A stretch of 64,000 nt of DNA. It comes from Rubrivivax sp. (GTDB taxonomy: Bacteria > Pseudomonadota > Gammaproteobacteria > Burkholderiales > Burkholderiaceae_C). Where the stretch lies: positions 23,003 through 87,002 of the forward strand of contig JAUXVE010000103.1 in the NCBI GenBank assembly GCA_030680415.1. The letters run 5' to 3'. Shown piece after piece: positions 9,177-18,246 of this stretch. The position numbers were made by a program, and so were the translations under genes. Positions within the stretch are counted from its first letter, which is position 1, and every line of letters starts with the position of its first letter. A model generated the notes under the pieces. That model did not search any database, was not told the origin of the DNA, and was given only the letters and a program-made list of their open reading frames with translations.

Positions 9177-10970
9177 TCAGCGCCGCGCCGGCGGCAAATC
9201 CGTGCAGCTGCCATGGGCCACCTCGGCCGCCATGCCGATGCTTTCGCCCAGCGTCGGGTGCGGGTGGATGGTCTTGCCGATGTCCACCGCGTCGGCGCCC
9301 ATCTCGATGGCCAGCGCCACCTCGCCAATCATGTCGCCGGCGTGCGTGCCGACGATGCCGCCACCGACGATGCGATGCGTGGCGGCGTCGAAGAGCAGCT
9401 TGGTGAAGCCTTCGTCGCGGCCGTTGGCGATGGCGCGGCCCGAGGCCGTCCACGGGAACAGGCCCTTCTTGACGGCGACGCCGCGTGCCTTGGCGTCGTC
9501 CTCGGTAAGGCCGACCCAGGCGATTTCGGGGTCGGTGTAGGCCACGCTGGGGATGACGCGGGCGTCGAAGCGCGCGTGGGCATCGCCAGCAGCCACTTCT
9601 GCCGCCACGTGCGCCTCGTGCACCGCCTTGTGCGCCAGCATGGGCTGGCCGACGATGTCGCCGATGGCGTAGATGTGAGGCACGTTGGTGCGCATCTGCA
9701 CGTCCACCGGGATGAAACCGCGGTCGGTGACGGCCACGCCGGCCTTGTCGGCACCGATCTTGCGGCCGTTGGGCGTGCGGCCGACGGCCTGCAGCACCAG
9801 GTCGTAGAGCTGCGGGGCCGCAGGTGCGCTTTCGCCCTCGAAGCGCACCAGGATGCCATCGGCGGTGGCCTCGGCGGCCACCGTTTTGGTCTTCAGCATG
9901 ACGTGGTCGAAGCGCTTCGCGTTCACCTTCTGCCACACCTTGACGAGGTCGCGGTCGGCGCCGGGCATCAGCCCGTCGAGCATTTCGACCACGTCGAGCC
10001 GGGCGCCGAGCGTGCTGTAGACGGTGCCCATCTCCAGGCCGATGATGCCGCCGCCGACAATCAGCATGCGCCGGGGCGCCTGCGGCAGTTGCAGCGCACC
10101 GGTGGATTCGACGATGCGCGGGTCGTCGGGCAGGAAGGGCAGCCGCACCGCCTGCGAGCCGGCGGCGATGATGCATTGCTTGAAGCGTATGGTCTGCGCC
10201 TGGCCGGTCCTTTCCTGGCCCTCGCCGGTGGTGATTTCGACCACGACGTGATGCGGGTCGACGAAGGCGCCGTAGCCGCGCACCACCGTCACCTTGCGCA
10301 TCCTGGCCATCGCAGCCAGGCCCGTGGTGAGCTTGCCGACGACCTTGTTCTTGTGCTCGAGCAGCTTGCCGCGGTCGATCTGCGGCGCGCCGAAGGTGAC
10401 GCCGAGATCGGCGAAGTGGCTCGCCTCGTCGATCACGGCGGCCACGTGCAGCAGCGCCTTGCTGGGAATGCAGCCGACGTTGAGGCAGACGCCGCCGAGG
10501 CTGGCGTAACGTTCCACCAGCACCACCTTGAGGCCCAGGTCGGCGGCGCGGAAGGCGGCCGAATAACCGCCGGGGCCGGCGCCGAGCACGAGCAGGTCGC
10601 AATCGTGGCCGGCGGTGCCGGTGTGGGCGGCAGCGGCGGCCGCGGCCTTGCCCTGGGAGGCAGCGTCTTCACTCCCTCTCCCGCTTGCGGGAGAGGGCTG
10701 GGGTGAGGGTGAGGGCGCGGCCGCCGTCGTCGCCTCCGCCTCCAGCACCAGCACCACCGAACCTTCGTTCACCTTGTCCCCCACCGCCACCCGCAGCTCC
10801 TTCACCACGCCGGCGGCCGACGACGGGATCTCCATCGACGCCTTGTCGCTTTCCACCGTGAGCAGGCTCTGCTCGGCCTTGACCGCATCGCCGGGCTTGA
10901 CCAGCACCTCGATCACCGCCACGTCCTTGAAGTCGCCGATGTCCGGCACGCGGATTTCGATCGTTGCCAT
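9177..10970 (-). CDS. lpdA: dihydrolipoyl dehydrogenase (E3) with N-terminal lipoyl domain
   Basis: 597 residues. Residues 1-80 form a lipoyl domain (VESDKASM, lipoyl Lys about 44). A linker of about 40 residues contains a translated palindromic repeat. The rest is the FAD/NAD disulfide oxidoreductase: GAGPGGYSAAFRAADLG, the redox pair in GGVCLNVGCIPSKA, the NAD-binding GGGIIGLEMG, and the C-terminal active-site HPHPTLGES. It reoxidises dihydrolipoamide of the pyruvate dehydrogenase complex with NAD+. An E3 that carries its own lipoyl domain is typical of Burkholderiales pyruvate dehydrogenase operons. It starts 11 nt after the aceF stop, so co-transcription is very likely. Confidence 0.95.
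   Translation of the reverse strand: MATIEIRVPDIGDFKDVAVIEVLVKPGDAVKAEQSLLTVESDKASMEIPSSAAGVVKELRVAVGDKVNEGSVVLVLEAEATTAAAPSPSPQPSPASGRGSEDAASQGKAAAAAAAHTGTAGHDCDLLVLGAGPGGYSAAFRAADLGLKVVLVERYASLGGVCLNVGCIPSKALLHVAAVIDEASHFADLGVTFGAPQIDRGKLLEHKNKVVGKLTTGLAAMARMRKVTVVRGYGAFVDPHHVVVEITTGEGQERTGQAQTIRFKQCIIAAGSQAVRLPFLPDDPRIVESTGALQLPQAPRRMLIVGGGIIGLEMGTVYSTLGARLDVVEMLDGLMPGADRDLVKVWQKVNAKRFDHVMLKTKTVAAEATADGILVRFEGESAPAAPQLYDLVLQAVGRTPNGRKIGADKAGVAVTDRGFIPVDVQMRTNVPHIYAIGDIVGQPMLAHKAVHEAHVAAEVAAGDAHARFDARVIPSVAYTDPEIAWVGLTEDDAKARGVAVKKGLFPWTASGRAIANGRDEGFTKLLFDAATHRIVGGGIVGTHAGDMIGEVALAIEMGADAVDIGKTIHPHPTLGESIGMAAEVAHGSCTDLPPARR
10669..10714. repeat. REP-like palindromic repeat inside lpdA linker (copy A)
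   Basis: CTCTCCCGC-TT-GCGGGAGAG stem followed by a GGCTGGGGTGAGGGTGAGGG tail. It is translated in frame as SPQPSPASGRGSE between the lipoyl and E3 domains. Four related copies lie in aceF. Confidence 0.85.
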
Positions 10971-10981
10971 GCGTGGGCTCC

Positions 10982-12799
10982 TTACAGCAGCACCCGGCGG
11001 AAGTCCGCCAGGATGGCACCCAGATAGGCATTGAAACGTGCCGCCGACGCGCCGTCGATGACGCGGTGGTCCCAGCTCAGGCTCAGCGGCAGCATCAGGC
11101 GCGGCACGAACTGCCTGCCGTCCCAGCGCGGCTCGGTGCTGCTCTTGCACACGCCCAGGATGGAAACCTCGGGCGCGTTGATGATGGGCGTGAAGTAGCG
11201 CCCGCCGATGCCGCCCAGCGAGCTGATGCTGAAACAGCCGCCCGTCATCTCGGCCGGCCCAAGCTTGCCGTCGCGCGCCTTCTTGGCCAGCTCGCTCATC
11301 TCCTGGCTGATCTGCAGCACGCCTTTCCTGTCGGCGTCCTTGATCACCGGCACCATCAGCCCGTTCGGCGTATCGGCGGCAAAGCCGATGTGGAAGTAGT
11401 TCTTCAGCACGAGCTGATCGCCGTCCAGCGAGGCGTTGAAGTCGGGGAACTTCTTCAGCGCCGCGACGCTGGCCTTGATGAGGAAGGCCAGCATCGTGAC
11501 CTTGACGCCGGTCTTCTCGTTTTCCTTGTTGAGCTGGACGCGGAAGGCTTCCAGGTCGGTGATGTCGGCGTCGTCGTGGTTGGTGACGTGCGGGATCAGG
11601 ACCCAGTTGCGGTGCAGGTTGGCGGCGCTGATCTTCTTGATGCGGCCCAGGTCCTTGCGCTCGACGGGGCCGAACTTGGCGTAGTCCACCTGCGGCCAGG
11701 CCAGCAGGCCGGGGAAGGCGCCGCCGGCCGCCGCCGCCGTTGCGGCAGCAGGCGCCCTCGCCTTCTGCGCTGTGGTCTGCACGCTGCCGGCCATGACGCC
11801 CTTGACGAAGCCCTGCAGGTCATCCTGCGTGATGCGTCCCTTGGGGCCGCTGCCGGTGACTTCGGCCAATGGCACGCCGAGTTCGCGCGCCAGGCGGCGG
11901 ATCGAGGGCGAGGCATGCGGCAAAGTGCCCAGTGGCGCCGTGGGCTCGTGGGCAGGCATGGCGGCGGGGGCAGCACCCTCACCCCCCGCCCTCTCCCGCG
12001 CAGCGGGAGAGGGAGCCACAGCCGCAGCGCCCTCACTCCTTCTCCCGCTGGCGGGAGAGGGTTGGGGTGAGGGTGGCGAGACCTCGCCCGCAGCCCCCTT
12101 CAGCAGCACCACCGGCGAACCCTTGGCCACCTTGTCGCCGACCGCCACGAGCACCCGTTCCACGACGCCGGCGTGGGAGGACGGAATCTCCATCGACGCC
12201 TTGTCGCTTTCGACGGTGATCAGGCTCTGCTCGGCCTTGACCGTGTCGCCGGGCTTGACCATGACCTCGATCACGGCCACTTCGTCGAAGTCGCCGATGT
12301 CGGGCACGAGAACTTCGACGGCGGCGGGCGCGCCCTCACTTGCAGTGCGCGTTCCGGCCTGCAGGCCGGAACTGCTCAGCGGGCTCGCCGCATGCGGCTC
12401 GAAACCCCCGCCTTGCCCCCCCGCCCTCTCCCGCGGGGCGGGAGAGGGGGCCTCGGCTGCCGCGGCCGGTGCGGGTGCAGCGGCTTCACTCCCTCTCCCG
12501 CCTGCGGGAGAGGGTTGGGGTGAGGGTGCATCGACCGCAGCCTGCGCCCCCGCCCCTTCAGCCTCCAGTACCAGCACCAGCACCAGCGAGCCCCGGCTGA
12601 CCTTGTCACCCAGCGCGACCCTCATCTCCTTCACGACGCCGGCATGGGTGGAAGGGATCTCCATCGACGCCTTGTCCGACTCCACCGTCAGCAGCGACTG
12701 GTCCACCGCCACCGTGTCGCCGGGCTTGACCAGCACTTCGATGATCTCGCCGTCCTTGTAGTCACCGATGTCGGGCACCTGCACTTCGACCAAAGCCAT
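10982..12799 (-). CDS. aceF: dihydrolipoamide acetyltransferase (E2) of pyruvate dehydrogenase
   Basis: 605 residues. Domains in order: lipoyl domain 1 (residues 1-80, VESDKASM with lipoyl Lys43), a long linker, lipoyl domain 2 (about 160-235, again VESDKASM), a second linker, the peripheral subunit-binding domain (SPSIRRLARELGVPLAEV, about 300-335) and the catalytic domain ending with SWDHRVIDGASAARF, where His and Asp are the active-site pair. It moves the acetyl group to CoA and forms the complex core. Both linkers contain in-frame inverted pairs of REP-like palindromes in place of a simple Ala/Pro linker, and linker 1 also holds a 22-bp perfect palindrome. Located between aceE and lpdA in one operon. 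Confidence 0.95.
   Translation of the reverse strand: MALVEVQVPDIGDYKDGEIIEVLVKPGDTVAVDQSLLTVESDKASMEIPSTHAGVVKEMRVALGDKVSRGSLVLVLVLEAEGAGAQAAVDAPSPQPSPAGGRGSEAAAPAPAAAAEAPSPAPRERAGGQGGGFEPHAASPLSSSGLQAGTRTASEGAPAAVEVLVPDIGDFDEVAVIEVMVKPGDTVKAEQSLITVESDKASMEIPSSHAGVVERVLVAVGDKVAKGSPVVLLKGAAGEVSPPSPQPSPASGRRSEGAAAVAPSPAARERAGGEGAAPAAMPAHEPTAPLGTLPHASPSIRRLARELGVPLAEVTGSGPKGRITQDDLQGFVKGVMAGSVQTTAQKARAPAAATAAAAGGAFPGLLAWPQVDYAKFGPVERKDLGRIKKISAANLHRNWVLIPHVTNHDDADITDLEAFRVQLNKENEKTGVKVTMLAFLIKASVAALKKFPDFNASLDGDQLVLKNYFHIGFAADTPNGLMVPVIKDADRKGVLQISQEMSELAKKARDGKLGPAEMTGGCFSISSLGGIGGRYFTPIINAPEVSILGVCKSSTEPRWDGRQFVPRLMLPLSLSWDHRVIDGASAARFNAYLGAILADFRRVLL
11974..12076. repeat. inverted pair of REP-like palindromes in aceF linker 2 (copies B and C)
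   Basis: Copy B (11974-12013) has its C-rich head on the left and the stem CTCTCCCGC-gca-GCGGGAGAG. Copy C (12031-12076) has the same stem with the GGGTTGGGGTGAGGGT tail on the right, so the two face in opposite directions as in a BIME. Both are translated, between lipoyl domain 2 and the subunit-binding domain. Confidence 0.85.
12351..12372. repeat. 22-bp perfect palindrome in aceF linker 1
   Basis: Arms GTTCCGGCCTG and CAGGCCGGAAC meet without a spacer. Translated as part of SSSGLQAGTRT just before lipoyl domain 2. The sequence is different from the CTCTCCCGC family. Confidence 0.8.
12411..12528. repeat. inverted pair of REP-like palindromes in aceF linker 1 (copies D and E)
   Basis: Copy D (about 12413-12450) has a C-rich head on the left and the stem CCCTCTCCCGC/GCGGGAGAGGG. 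Copy E (12484-12528) has the stem CTCTCCCGC-ct-GCGGGAGAG with GGGTTGGGGTGAGGGT on the right. The opposite orientation and spacing match the B/C pair. Both are translated between lipoyl domains 1 and 2. Confidence 0.85.
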
Positions 12800-12823
12800 G
12801 GCCTGTCTCCGTTGTGTTGTCTG

Positions 12824-15526
12824 TTAGGCGTAGAGCGGGTTGACCTTGCCGGTGTCGATGCCGTAGCGCGCGATCGCCTCCGCCACCTTGGCCACCGGCA
12901 CCGTGCCTTCGTCGGCCAGCGACTTGAGCGCGGCCACCACGATGTAGTGGCGGTTGACTTCGAAGTGCTCGCGCAGCTTGCTGCGGAAGTCGCTGCGGCC
13001 GTAGCCGTCGGTGCCCAGCACGCGGTAGACGCGGCCCTTGGGAATGTAGGCACGGATCTGGTCGGCGTAGTTCTTCATGTAGTCGGTGGCCGCCACCACC
13101 GGGCCGGCGTGCGCGCCGAGCTGCTGCGTCACGTAGGCCAGGCGCGGCTCTTCGGTGGGGTGCAGCAGGTTCCAGCGCTCGCAGTCCTGGCCGTCGCGCG
13201 CCAGTTCGTTGAAGCTCGGGCAACTCCAGACATTGGCCGCCACGCCCCAGTCGGCGTCCAGCAGCTTCTGCGCCGCCAGGCTTTCGCGCAGGATCGTGCC
13301 GCTGCCCAGCAGGTTGACGCGCGGCGTCTTCTTCGCGCCCTCGGCCAGCAAGTACATGCCCTTGATGATCTGCTCCTCGGTGCCGGGGACGAGGCCCGGC
13401 ATCGGGTAGTTCTCGTTGAGCAGGGTGATGTAGTAGTAGACGTTGTCCTGCTTCTCGACCATGCGCTTCAGGCCGTGGTGCAGGATGACGGCGACCTCGT
13501 GGGCGTAGGTCGGGTCGTAGCTGATGCAGTTGGGAATGGTGCTGGCCAGGATGTGGCTGTGGCCGTCTTCGTGCTGCAGGCCCTCGCCGTTGAGCGTGGT
13601 GCGGCCGCTGGTGCCGCCGAGCAGGAAGCCGCGGGCCTGCATGTCGCCGGCGGCCCAGGCCAGGTCGCCGACGCGCTGGAAGCCGAACATCGAGTAATAG
13701 ACGTAGAACGGCACCATGATGCGGTTGTTCGTCGAATACGATGTCGCCGCGGCGATCCAGCTCGCCATGCCGCCCGGCTCGTTGATGCCCTCCTGCAGGA
13801 TCTGCCCGGCCTTGTCCTCGCGGTAGTACATCACCTGGTCCTTGTCGACCGGCGTGTACTTCTGGCCCTCGGGGTTGTAGATGCCGATCTGGCGGAACAT
13901 GCCTTCCATGCCGAAGGTGCGCGCCTCGTCGACCAGGATCGGTACCACGCGCGGCCCCAGCGCCTTGTCGCGCAGCAGGATGGTGAGGAAGCGCACGAAG
14001 GCCTGCGTGGTACTGATCTCGCGGCCTTCGGCGGTGGCGTCGAGCACGGGCTGAAAGGTCTCGAGCGAGGGCACGGTGAACTGCTCGTCACTGCGCGTGC
14101 GCCGCTTGGGCAGATAGCCGCCCAGCGCCTGGCGTCGCTCTTGCAGGTACTTCATTTCCGGCGTGTCGTCGGCCGGCTTGTAGAAGGGGATCTTGGGCAG
14201 TTCGCTGTCTGGAATGGGGATGTTGAAACGGTCGCGGACATAGCGGATGTCGTCGTCGCTGAGCTTCTTGGTTTGGTGCGCGGTGTTCTTGCCCTCGCCG
14301 GCAACGCCCATGCCGTAACCCTTGACCGTCTTCACCAGCAGCACGGTCGGCTGGCCGACATGGCTGTTGGCGCGGTGGAAGGCGGCGTAGACCTTGGGCG
14401 AGTCGTGGCCGCCGCGCTGCAGGTGCCAGATCTCCTGGTCGCTCATCTGGGCCACCATCTCCAGCGTGCGCGGATCGCGGCCGAAGAAATGCTTGCGCAC
14501 GAAGGCGCCGTCGTTGGCCTTGAAGGCCTGGTAGTCGCCGTCGAGCGTGTCCATCATGACCTTGCGCAAAGCGCCGTCCTTGTCGCGCGCCAGCAGCGGG
14601 TCCCAGTTGCTGCCCCAGATCAGCTTGATGACGTTCCAGCCGGCGCCGCGGAATTCACCTTCGAACTCCTGGATGACCTTGCCGTTACCGCGCACCGGAC
14701 CGTCCAGGCGCTGGAGGTTGCAGTTGATGACGAAGATGAGGTTGTCGAGCTTCTCGCGCGCCGCCAGTCCGATGGCGCCACGCGACTCGGGTTCGTCCAT
14801 CTCGCCGTCGCCGCAGAAGACCCAGACCTTGCGCTTGGCGGTGTCGGCGATGCCCCGTGCGTGCAGGTACTTGAGGAAGCGCGCCTGGTAGATCGCCATC
14901 AGCGGGCCCAGACCCATCGACACGGTCGGGAACTGCCAGAACTCGGGCATCAACTTGGGGTGCGGGTAGCTCGACAGGCCCTTGCCCGATCCCTCCTGGC
15001 GGAAGTTCAGCAGCTGCTCTTCGGTCAGGCGGCCTTCCATGTAGGCGCGGGCGTAGATGCCTGGTGCGCTGTGGCCCTGGATGTAGAGCAGGTCGCCGCC
15101 GTGGCCTTCGCTCTCGGCGCGCCAGAAATGGTTGAAGCCAGCGGCGAACATGTGCGCCACCGAGGCAAAACTGCTGATGTGGCCGCCGAGGTCACCGCCG
15201 TCCTCGGGATGCAGGCGGTTGGCCTTGACGACCATGGCCATCGCGTTCCAGCGCATGAAGGCGCGCAATCGGCCCTCGAGCATGCGGTTGCCAGGGCTGC
15301 GTTCTTCCTGGTCGGGTTCGATCGTGTTGACGTAGCCGGTGTTGGCCGAGAACGGCAGGTCGATGCTGCTCTGTCGTGCGTGCTCGAGCAGCCGCTCCAG
15401 CAGGTGATGCGCGCGTTGCGGCCCTTCGGCGTCGATGACGGCCGTCAGAGCGTCGAGCCACTCGCGGGTTTCCTGCGCGTCGGCGTCGTTCTCGGCGCCT
15501 GGTAGGGATTCCGGCATTGCAGACAT
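12824..15526 (-). CDS. aceE: pyruvate dehydrogenase E1 component, homodimeric type
   Basis: 900 residues, full length for the homodimeric E1 family. It decarboxylates pyruvate with thiamine diphosphate and acetylates the lipoyl group of E2. The cofactor-binding stretch begins with CGDGEMDEPES and continues to FVINCNLQRLDGPVRGNGK. Other recognisable parts are DLGGHISSFAS near residue 115, HEDGHSHILAST and YTLLNENYPMP-type segments in the C-terminal half. It begins the operon aceE-aceF-lpdA; aceF follows after 24 nt. The 134-bp gap to the divergent histidine kinase should hold the promoter, but I could not define one. Confidence 0.97.
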   Translation of the reverse strand: MSAMPESLPGAENDADAQETREWLDALTAVIDAEGPQRAHHLLERLLEHARQSSIDLPFSANTGYVNTIEPDQEERSPGNRMLEGRLRAFMRWNAMAMVVKANRLHPEDGGDLGGHISSFASVAHMFAAGFNHFWRAESEGHGGDLLYIQGHSAPGIYARAYMEGRLTEEQLLNFRQEGSGKGLSSYPHPKLMPEFWQFPTVSMGLGPLMAIYQARFLKYLHARGIADTAKRKVWVFCGDGEMDEPESRGAIGLAAREKLDNLIFVINCNLQRLDGPVRGNGKVIQEFEGEFRGAGWNVIKLIWGSNWDPLLARDKDGALRKVMMDTLDGDYQAFKANDGAFVRKHFFGRDPRTLEMVAQMSDQEIWHLQRGGHDSPKVYAAFHRANSHVGQPTVLLVKTVKGYGMGVAGEGKNTAHQTKKLSDDDIRYVRDRFNIPIPDSELPKIPFYKPADDTPEMKYLQERRQALGGYLPKRRTRSDEQFTVPSLETFQPVLDATAEGREISTTQAFVRFLTILLRDKALGPRVVPILVDEARTFGMEGMFRQIGIYNPEGQKYTPVDKDQVMYYREDKAGQILQEGINEPGGMASWIAAATSYSTNNRIMVPFYVYYSMFGFQRVGDLAWAAGDMQARGFLLGGTSGRTTLNGEGLQHEDGHSHILASTIPNCISYDPTYAHEVAVILHHGLKRMVEKQDNVYYYITLLNENYPMPGLVPGTEEQIIKGMYLLAEGAKKTPRVNLLGSGTILRESLAAQKLLDADWGVAANVWSCPSFNELARDGQDCERWNLLHPTEEPRLAYVTQQLGAHAGPVVAATDYMKNYADQIRAYIPKGRVYRVLGTDGYGRSDFRSKLREHFEVNRHYIVVAALKSLADEGTVPVAKVAEAIARYGIDTGKVNPLYA

Positions 15527-15660
15527 GGGCGTCTCCTATGGTGGTCGATTTGCAATGGGGCGCGAGTTTCGCACAATGCAAGAGTTTTTCGAATGGCGCA
15601 GGCTCATTTCATATTGCGGCACACGACGGCTGATGTTGACAGGCACACGATAATCCCGTG

Positions 15661-18246
15661 ATGCCCTTGACGCGAGCACCTCAGCCCACGCATCAATCCC
15701 GACTTCCGGCCGCCAAACGCCTGTTCGGGCAGTGGTGGCGGCGCCAGTCGCCAGCCCGCCAGGACCGCTTCGCCACGCTCGCTCCGCTGCTGTCGGTGCT
15801 GCTGTTCCTGGCCGCCATCATTTCGGCCTTTTGGTACCTGCGCAATGAGGAAATCGAGCGTGAGACCGAGTCGGTCAAGCGCGACACCGAGATCACGCAG
15901 CAGCAGATGGGCCTGCGCCTGATCCAGAACCAGGAGGCGCTGATCCGCATGGCGCGCGAACTGGCCACGCGCGTCATCGACAGCGACAGTTTTCTCGGCC
16001 AGGCCGTGGGCTTCACGCGCGAGCGGCCCGAGATCACGCACCTGACCTGGATCGACGCCCGGCGCCGCATCAAGGCCAGCCACTGGGCGATGTTCTACAA
16101 CCTCTACCCGGCCGATGCCGCCCCCGAGGCCGCACTGCCCGTCGATGGCCGCGCCACCGAGCCAGAGTCCACCTTTCGTGCGGCCCGCGACACCCGCTCG
16201 CCGGCCTATTCACGCGCCTTTGCCGACAGCACGGGCGCACCGATGTTCCAGCTCCACATCCCGCTCATCGAGCAGGGCATCTTCACCGGCACGCTGATCG
16301 CCGAGTACTCGGTGGACGCCCTGGTGCGCCACTTCGTGCCCGCCGACGTGGCGCAGCGTCACATGATCGCCGTCGTCGACGAAAAGCAGGTGCAGCTGGC
16401 CGCCACCGTCACCACCCTGCCCGGCCAGCGCAGCCGCCGCGCACCCATCGTCAGCGACGCGCCCTTGACCCCGGCGCTGAACGGCCTGCTGCTGCGTGGC
16501 CAGGGCTGGCGCACCTCCATCGGCCTCATCAGCAACACCCTGTTCTGGATGGTGGCGGCGCTGTCGGTGCTGACGGTGTGGATGCTGCTGGGCACCTGGC
16601 GCCACATGCGCCGGCGCTCGCAGATCCAGGACGCGCTGATACAGGAGACCAACTTCCGCCGCGCCATGGAAAACAGCATGCCCACGGGCATGCGTGCGAT
16701 GGACCTCGACGGCCGCATCACTTACGTCAACGCCGCCTTCTGCCAGATGACGGGGTTTGCGCAGAGCGAGCTCGTCGGCCGCCTGCCGCCCTACCCGTAT
16801 TGGCCACCGGACCGCGTCGACGAAAACAGCCGCCTCCTGCAGCAGGAGCTGCACGGCCGCAGCCCCAGCGGCGGCATCGAGGTCAAGGTCATGCGCAAGG
16901 ACGGCACGCTGCTGGACGCGCGCATGTACGTCAGCCCGCTGATCGACCCCAAGGCGCATCAGACCGGCTGGATGACGAGCATGACCAACATCACCGAGGC
17001 CAAGCGCGTGCGCGACCAGCTCTCGGCCAGCCATGAGCGCTTCACCACCGTGCTCGAAGGCCTGGACGCGTCGGTGTCGGTGCTGTCGGTACAGCAGGGT
17101 GAACTGCTCTTTGTCAACCGCTCCTACCGCGTGTGGTTCGGCGGTGACGCGCGCGGCCACCAGCAGATGGCCGGTGGCGTCGTCGGCGCCCCGTACAACG
17201 CCCACGCCGAGGATGACTCCGACCCGCTGTCCGGCCTGCCGACGCAGGAAATCACCGAGACCGGCGCCCACCCACGCGAAGTGTTCGTGGAGTCGCTGCA
17301 GAAGTGGTTCGACGTGCGCGCGCGCTACCTGCAATGGACCGACGGCCGGCTGGCGCAGATGCTGATCGCCACCGACATCACGGCCCGGCTGCGCGCCGAG
17401 GAGCAGACGGCGGCGCAGGCCGAAAAGGCCCAGATGACGAGCCGCCTGGTGACCATGGGCGAGATGGCATCCTCGGTGGCGCACGAGCTCAACCAGCCGC
17501 TGACAGCCATCACCAACTACTGCAACGGCATGGTCTCGCGGGTACAGGGCGAGGCCATTGCCCGCGGCGAGCTCGTGGCCACGCTGCGCAAGACGGCACG
17601 CCAGGCTGATCGTGCGGGCCAGATCATCCGTCGCATCCGCGCCTTCGTGAAGCGCAGCGAGCCGCAACGCCAACCGGCGCAGGCGCGGCAGATCATCGAG
17701 GACGCGGTGGAACTGGCGGGCATCGAACTGCGCCGCCGCAACGTCGCCATCCACACCTATGTCGCGCAGCGGCTGCCGCTCATCCTGGTGGACCCGATCC
17801 TCATCGAACAGGTGGTGTTGAACCTGCTGAAGAACGCTGCCGAGGCCATCGACGATGCGCAGTTGCCGACGGCGCGCCGCCAGATCGAGTTGCGTGTCGT
17901 GCCGCGGCACACCGCCGAGGAAGGCGGGATCATCGAGTTCAGCGTCACGGACAAGGGCCCTGGCATCAAGGACGAGGTCATCGGCCGCCTCTACGAAGCC
18001 TTCTTCACGACCAAGGCCGAAGGCCTGGGCATCGGCCTGAGCCTGTGCCGCACCATCGTCGAGTCGCACCGCGGCCGGATCAAGGCACAGAACCTCTACA
18101 ATGCCAATTCTGTCGTTGGTTGCATGTTTTCCTTCACGCTGCCCGTCGAACTGCCTGCCAAGATCCAAGTCGATTCCGATTCCGGCACTGCCTTTGCCCA
18201 ATTCGAGGCGGCTTCCTCCACCAACCCCACCGCGATTCCCGAATGA
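15661..18246 (+). CDS. membrane-bound PAS sensor histidine kinase
   Basis: 861 residues from ATG 15661 (a GTG codon directly before it could also serve). Membrane segment 1 is about residues 37-60 (LLSVLLFLAAIISAFWYL), a periplasmic sensor region follows, and membrane segment 2 is about 290-312. Then come two PAS-like domains (about 330-450 and 460-570), the dimerisation/phosphoacceptor motif SSVAHELNQPLTAI with His near 607, and the ATPase domain with NLLKNAAEAIDD (N box) and DKGPGI and GLGIGLSLC (G boxes). It resembles the FixL/DctB type. The stop codon overlaps the response regulator start (ATGA), so the two are a pair. The signal is unknown. Confidence 0.92.
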   Translation: MPLTRAPQPTHQSRLPAAKRLFGQWWRRQSPARQDRFATLAPLLSVLLFLAAIISAFWYLRNEEIERETESVKRDTEITQQQMGLRLIQNQEALIRMARELATRVIDSDSFLGQAVGFTRERPEITHLTWIDARRRIKASHWAMFYNLYPADAAPEAALPVDGRATEPESTFRAARDTRSPAYSRAFADSTGAPMFQLHIPLIEQGIFTGTLIAEYSVDALVRHFVPADVAQRHMIAVVDEKQVQLAATVTTLPGQRSRRAPIVSDAPLTPALNGLLLRGQGWRTSIGLISNTLFWMVAALSVLTVWMLLGTWRHMRRRSQIQDALIQETNFRRAMENSMPTGMRAMDLDGRITYVNAAFCQMTGFAQSELVGRLPPYPYWPPDRVDENSRLLQQELHGRSPSGGIEVKVMRKDGTLLDARMYVSPLIDPKAHQTGWMTSMTNITEAKRVRDQLSASHERFTTVLEGLDASVSVLSVQQGELLFVNRSYRVWFGGDARGHQQMAGGVVGAPYNAHAEDDSDPLSGLPTQEITETGAHPREVFVESLQKWFDVRARYLQWTDGRLAQMLIATDITARLRAEEQTAAQAEKAQMTSRLVTMGEMASSVAHELNQPLTAITNYCNGMVSRVQGEAIARGELVATLRKTARQADRAGQIIRRIRAFVKRSEPQRQPAQARQIIEDAVELAGIELRRRNVAIHTYVAQRLPLILVDPILIEQVVLNLLKNAAEAIDDAQLPTARRQIELRVVPRHTAEEGGIIEFSVTDKGPGIKDEVIGRLYEAFFTTKAEGLGIGLSLCRTIVESHRGRIKAQNLYNANSVVGCMFSFTLPVELPAKIQVDSDSGTAFAQFEAASSTNPTAIPE

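Noticed and set aside
12644-15505. Plus-strand open frame of 953 codons opposite aceE
   Set aside because: It mirrors a gene with clear E1 motifs over its full length; long antisense frames are expected at this GC content and the translation is His/Val/Ala-rich without a domain.
15636-15654. TTGACA and GATAAT upstream of the histidine kinase gene
   Set aside because: They are only 7 bp apart, far from the 16-18 bp needed for a sigma-70 promoter.
16210-18201. Minus-strand open frame of 663 codons opposite the histidine kinase
   Set aside because: The plus strand encodes a complete kinase; the antisense translation has no recognisable domain.
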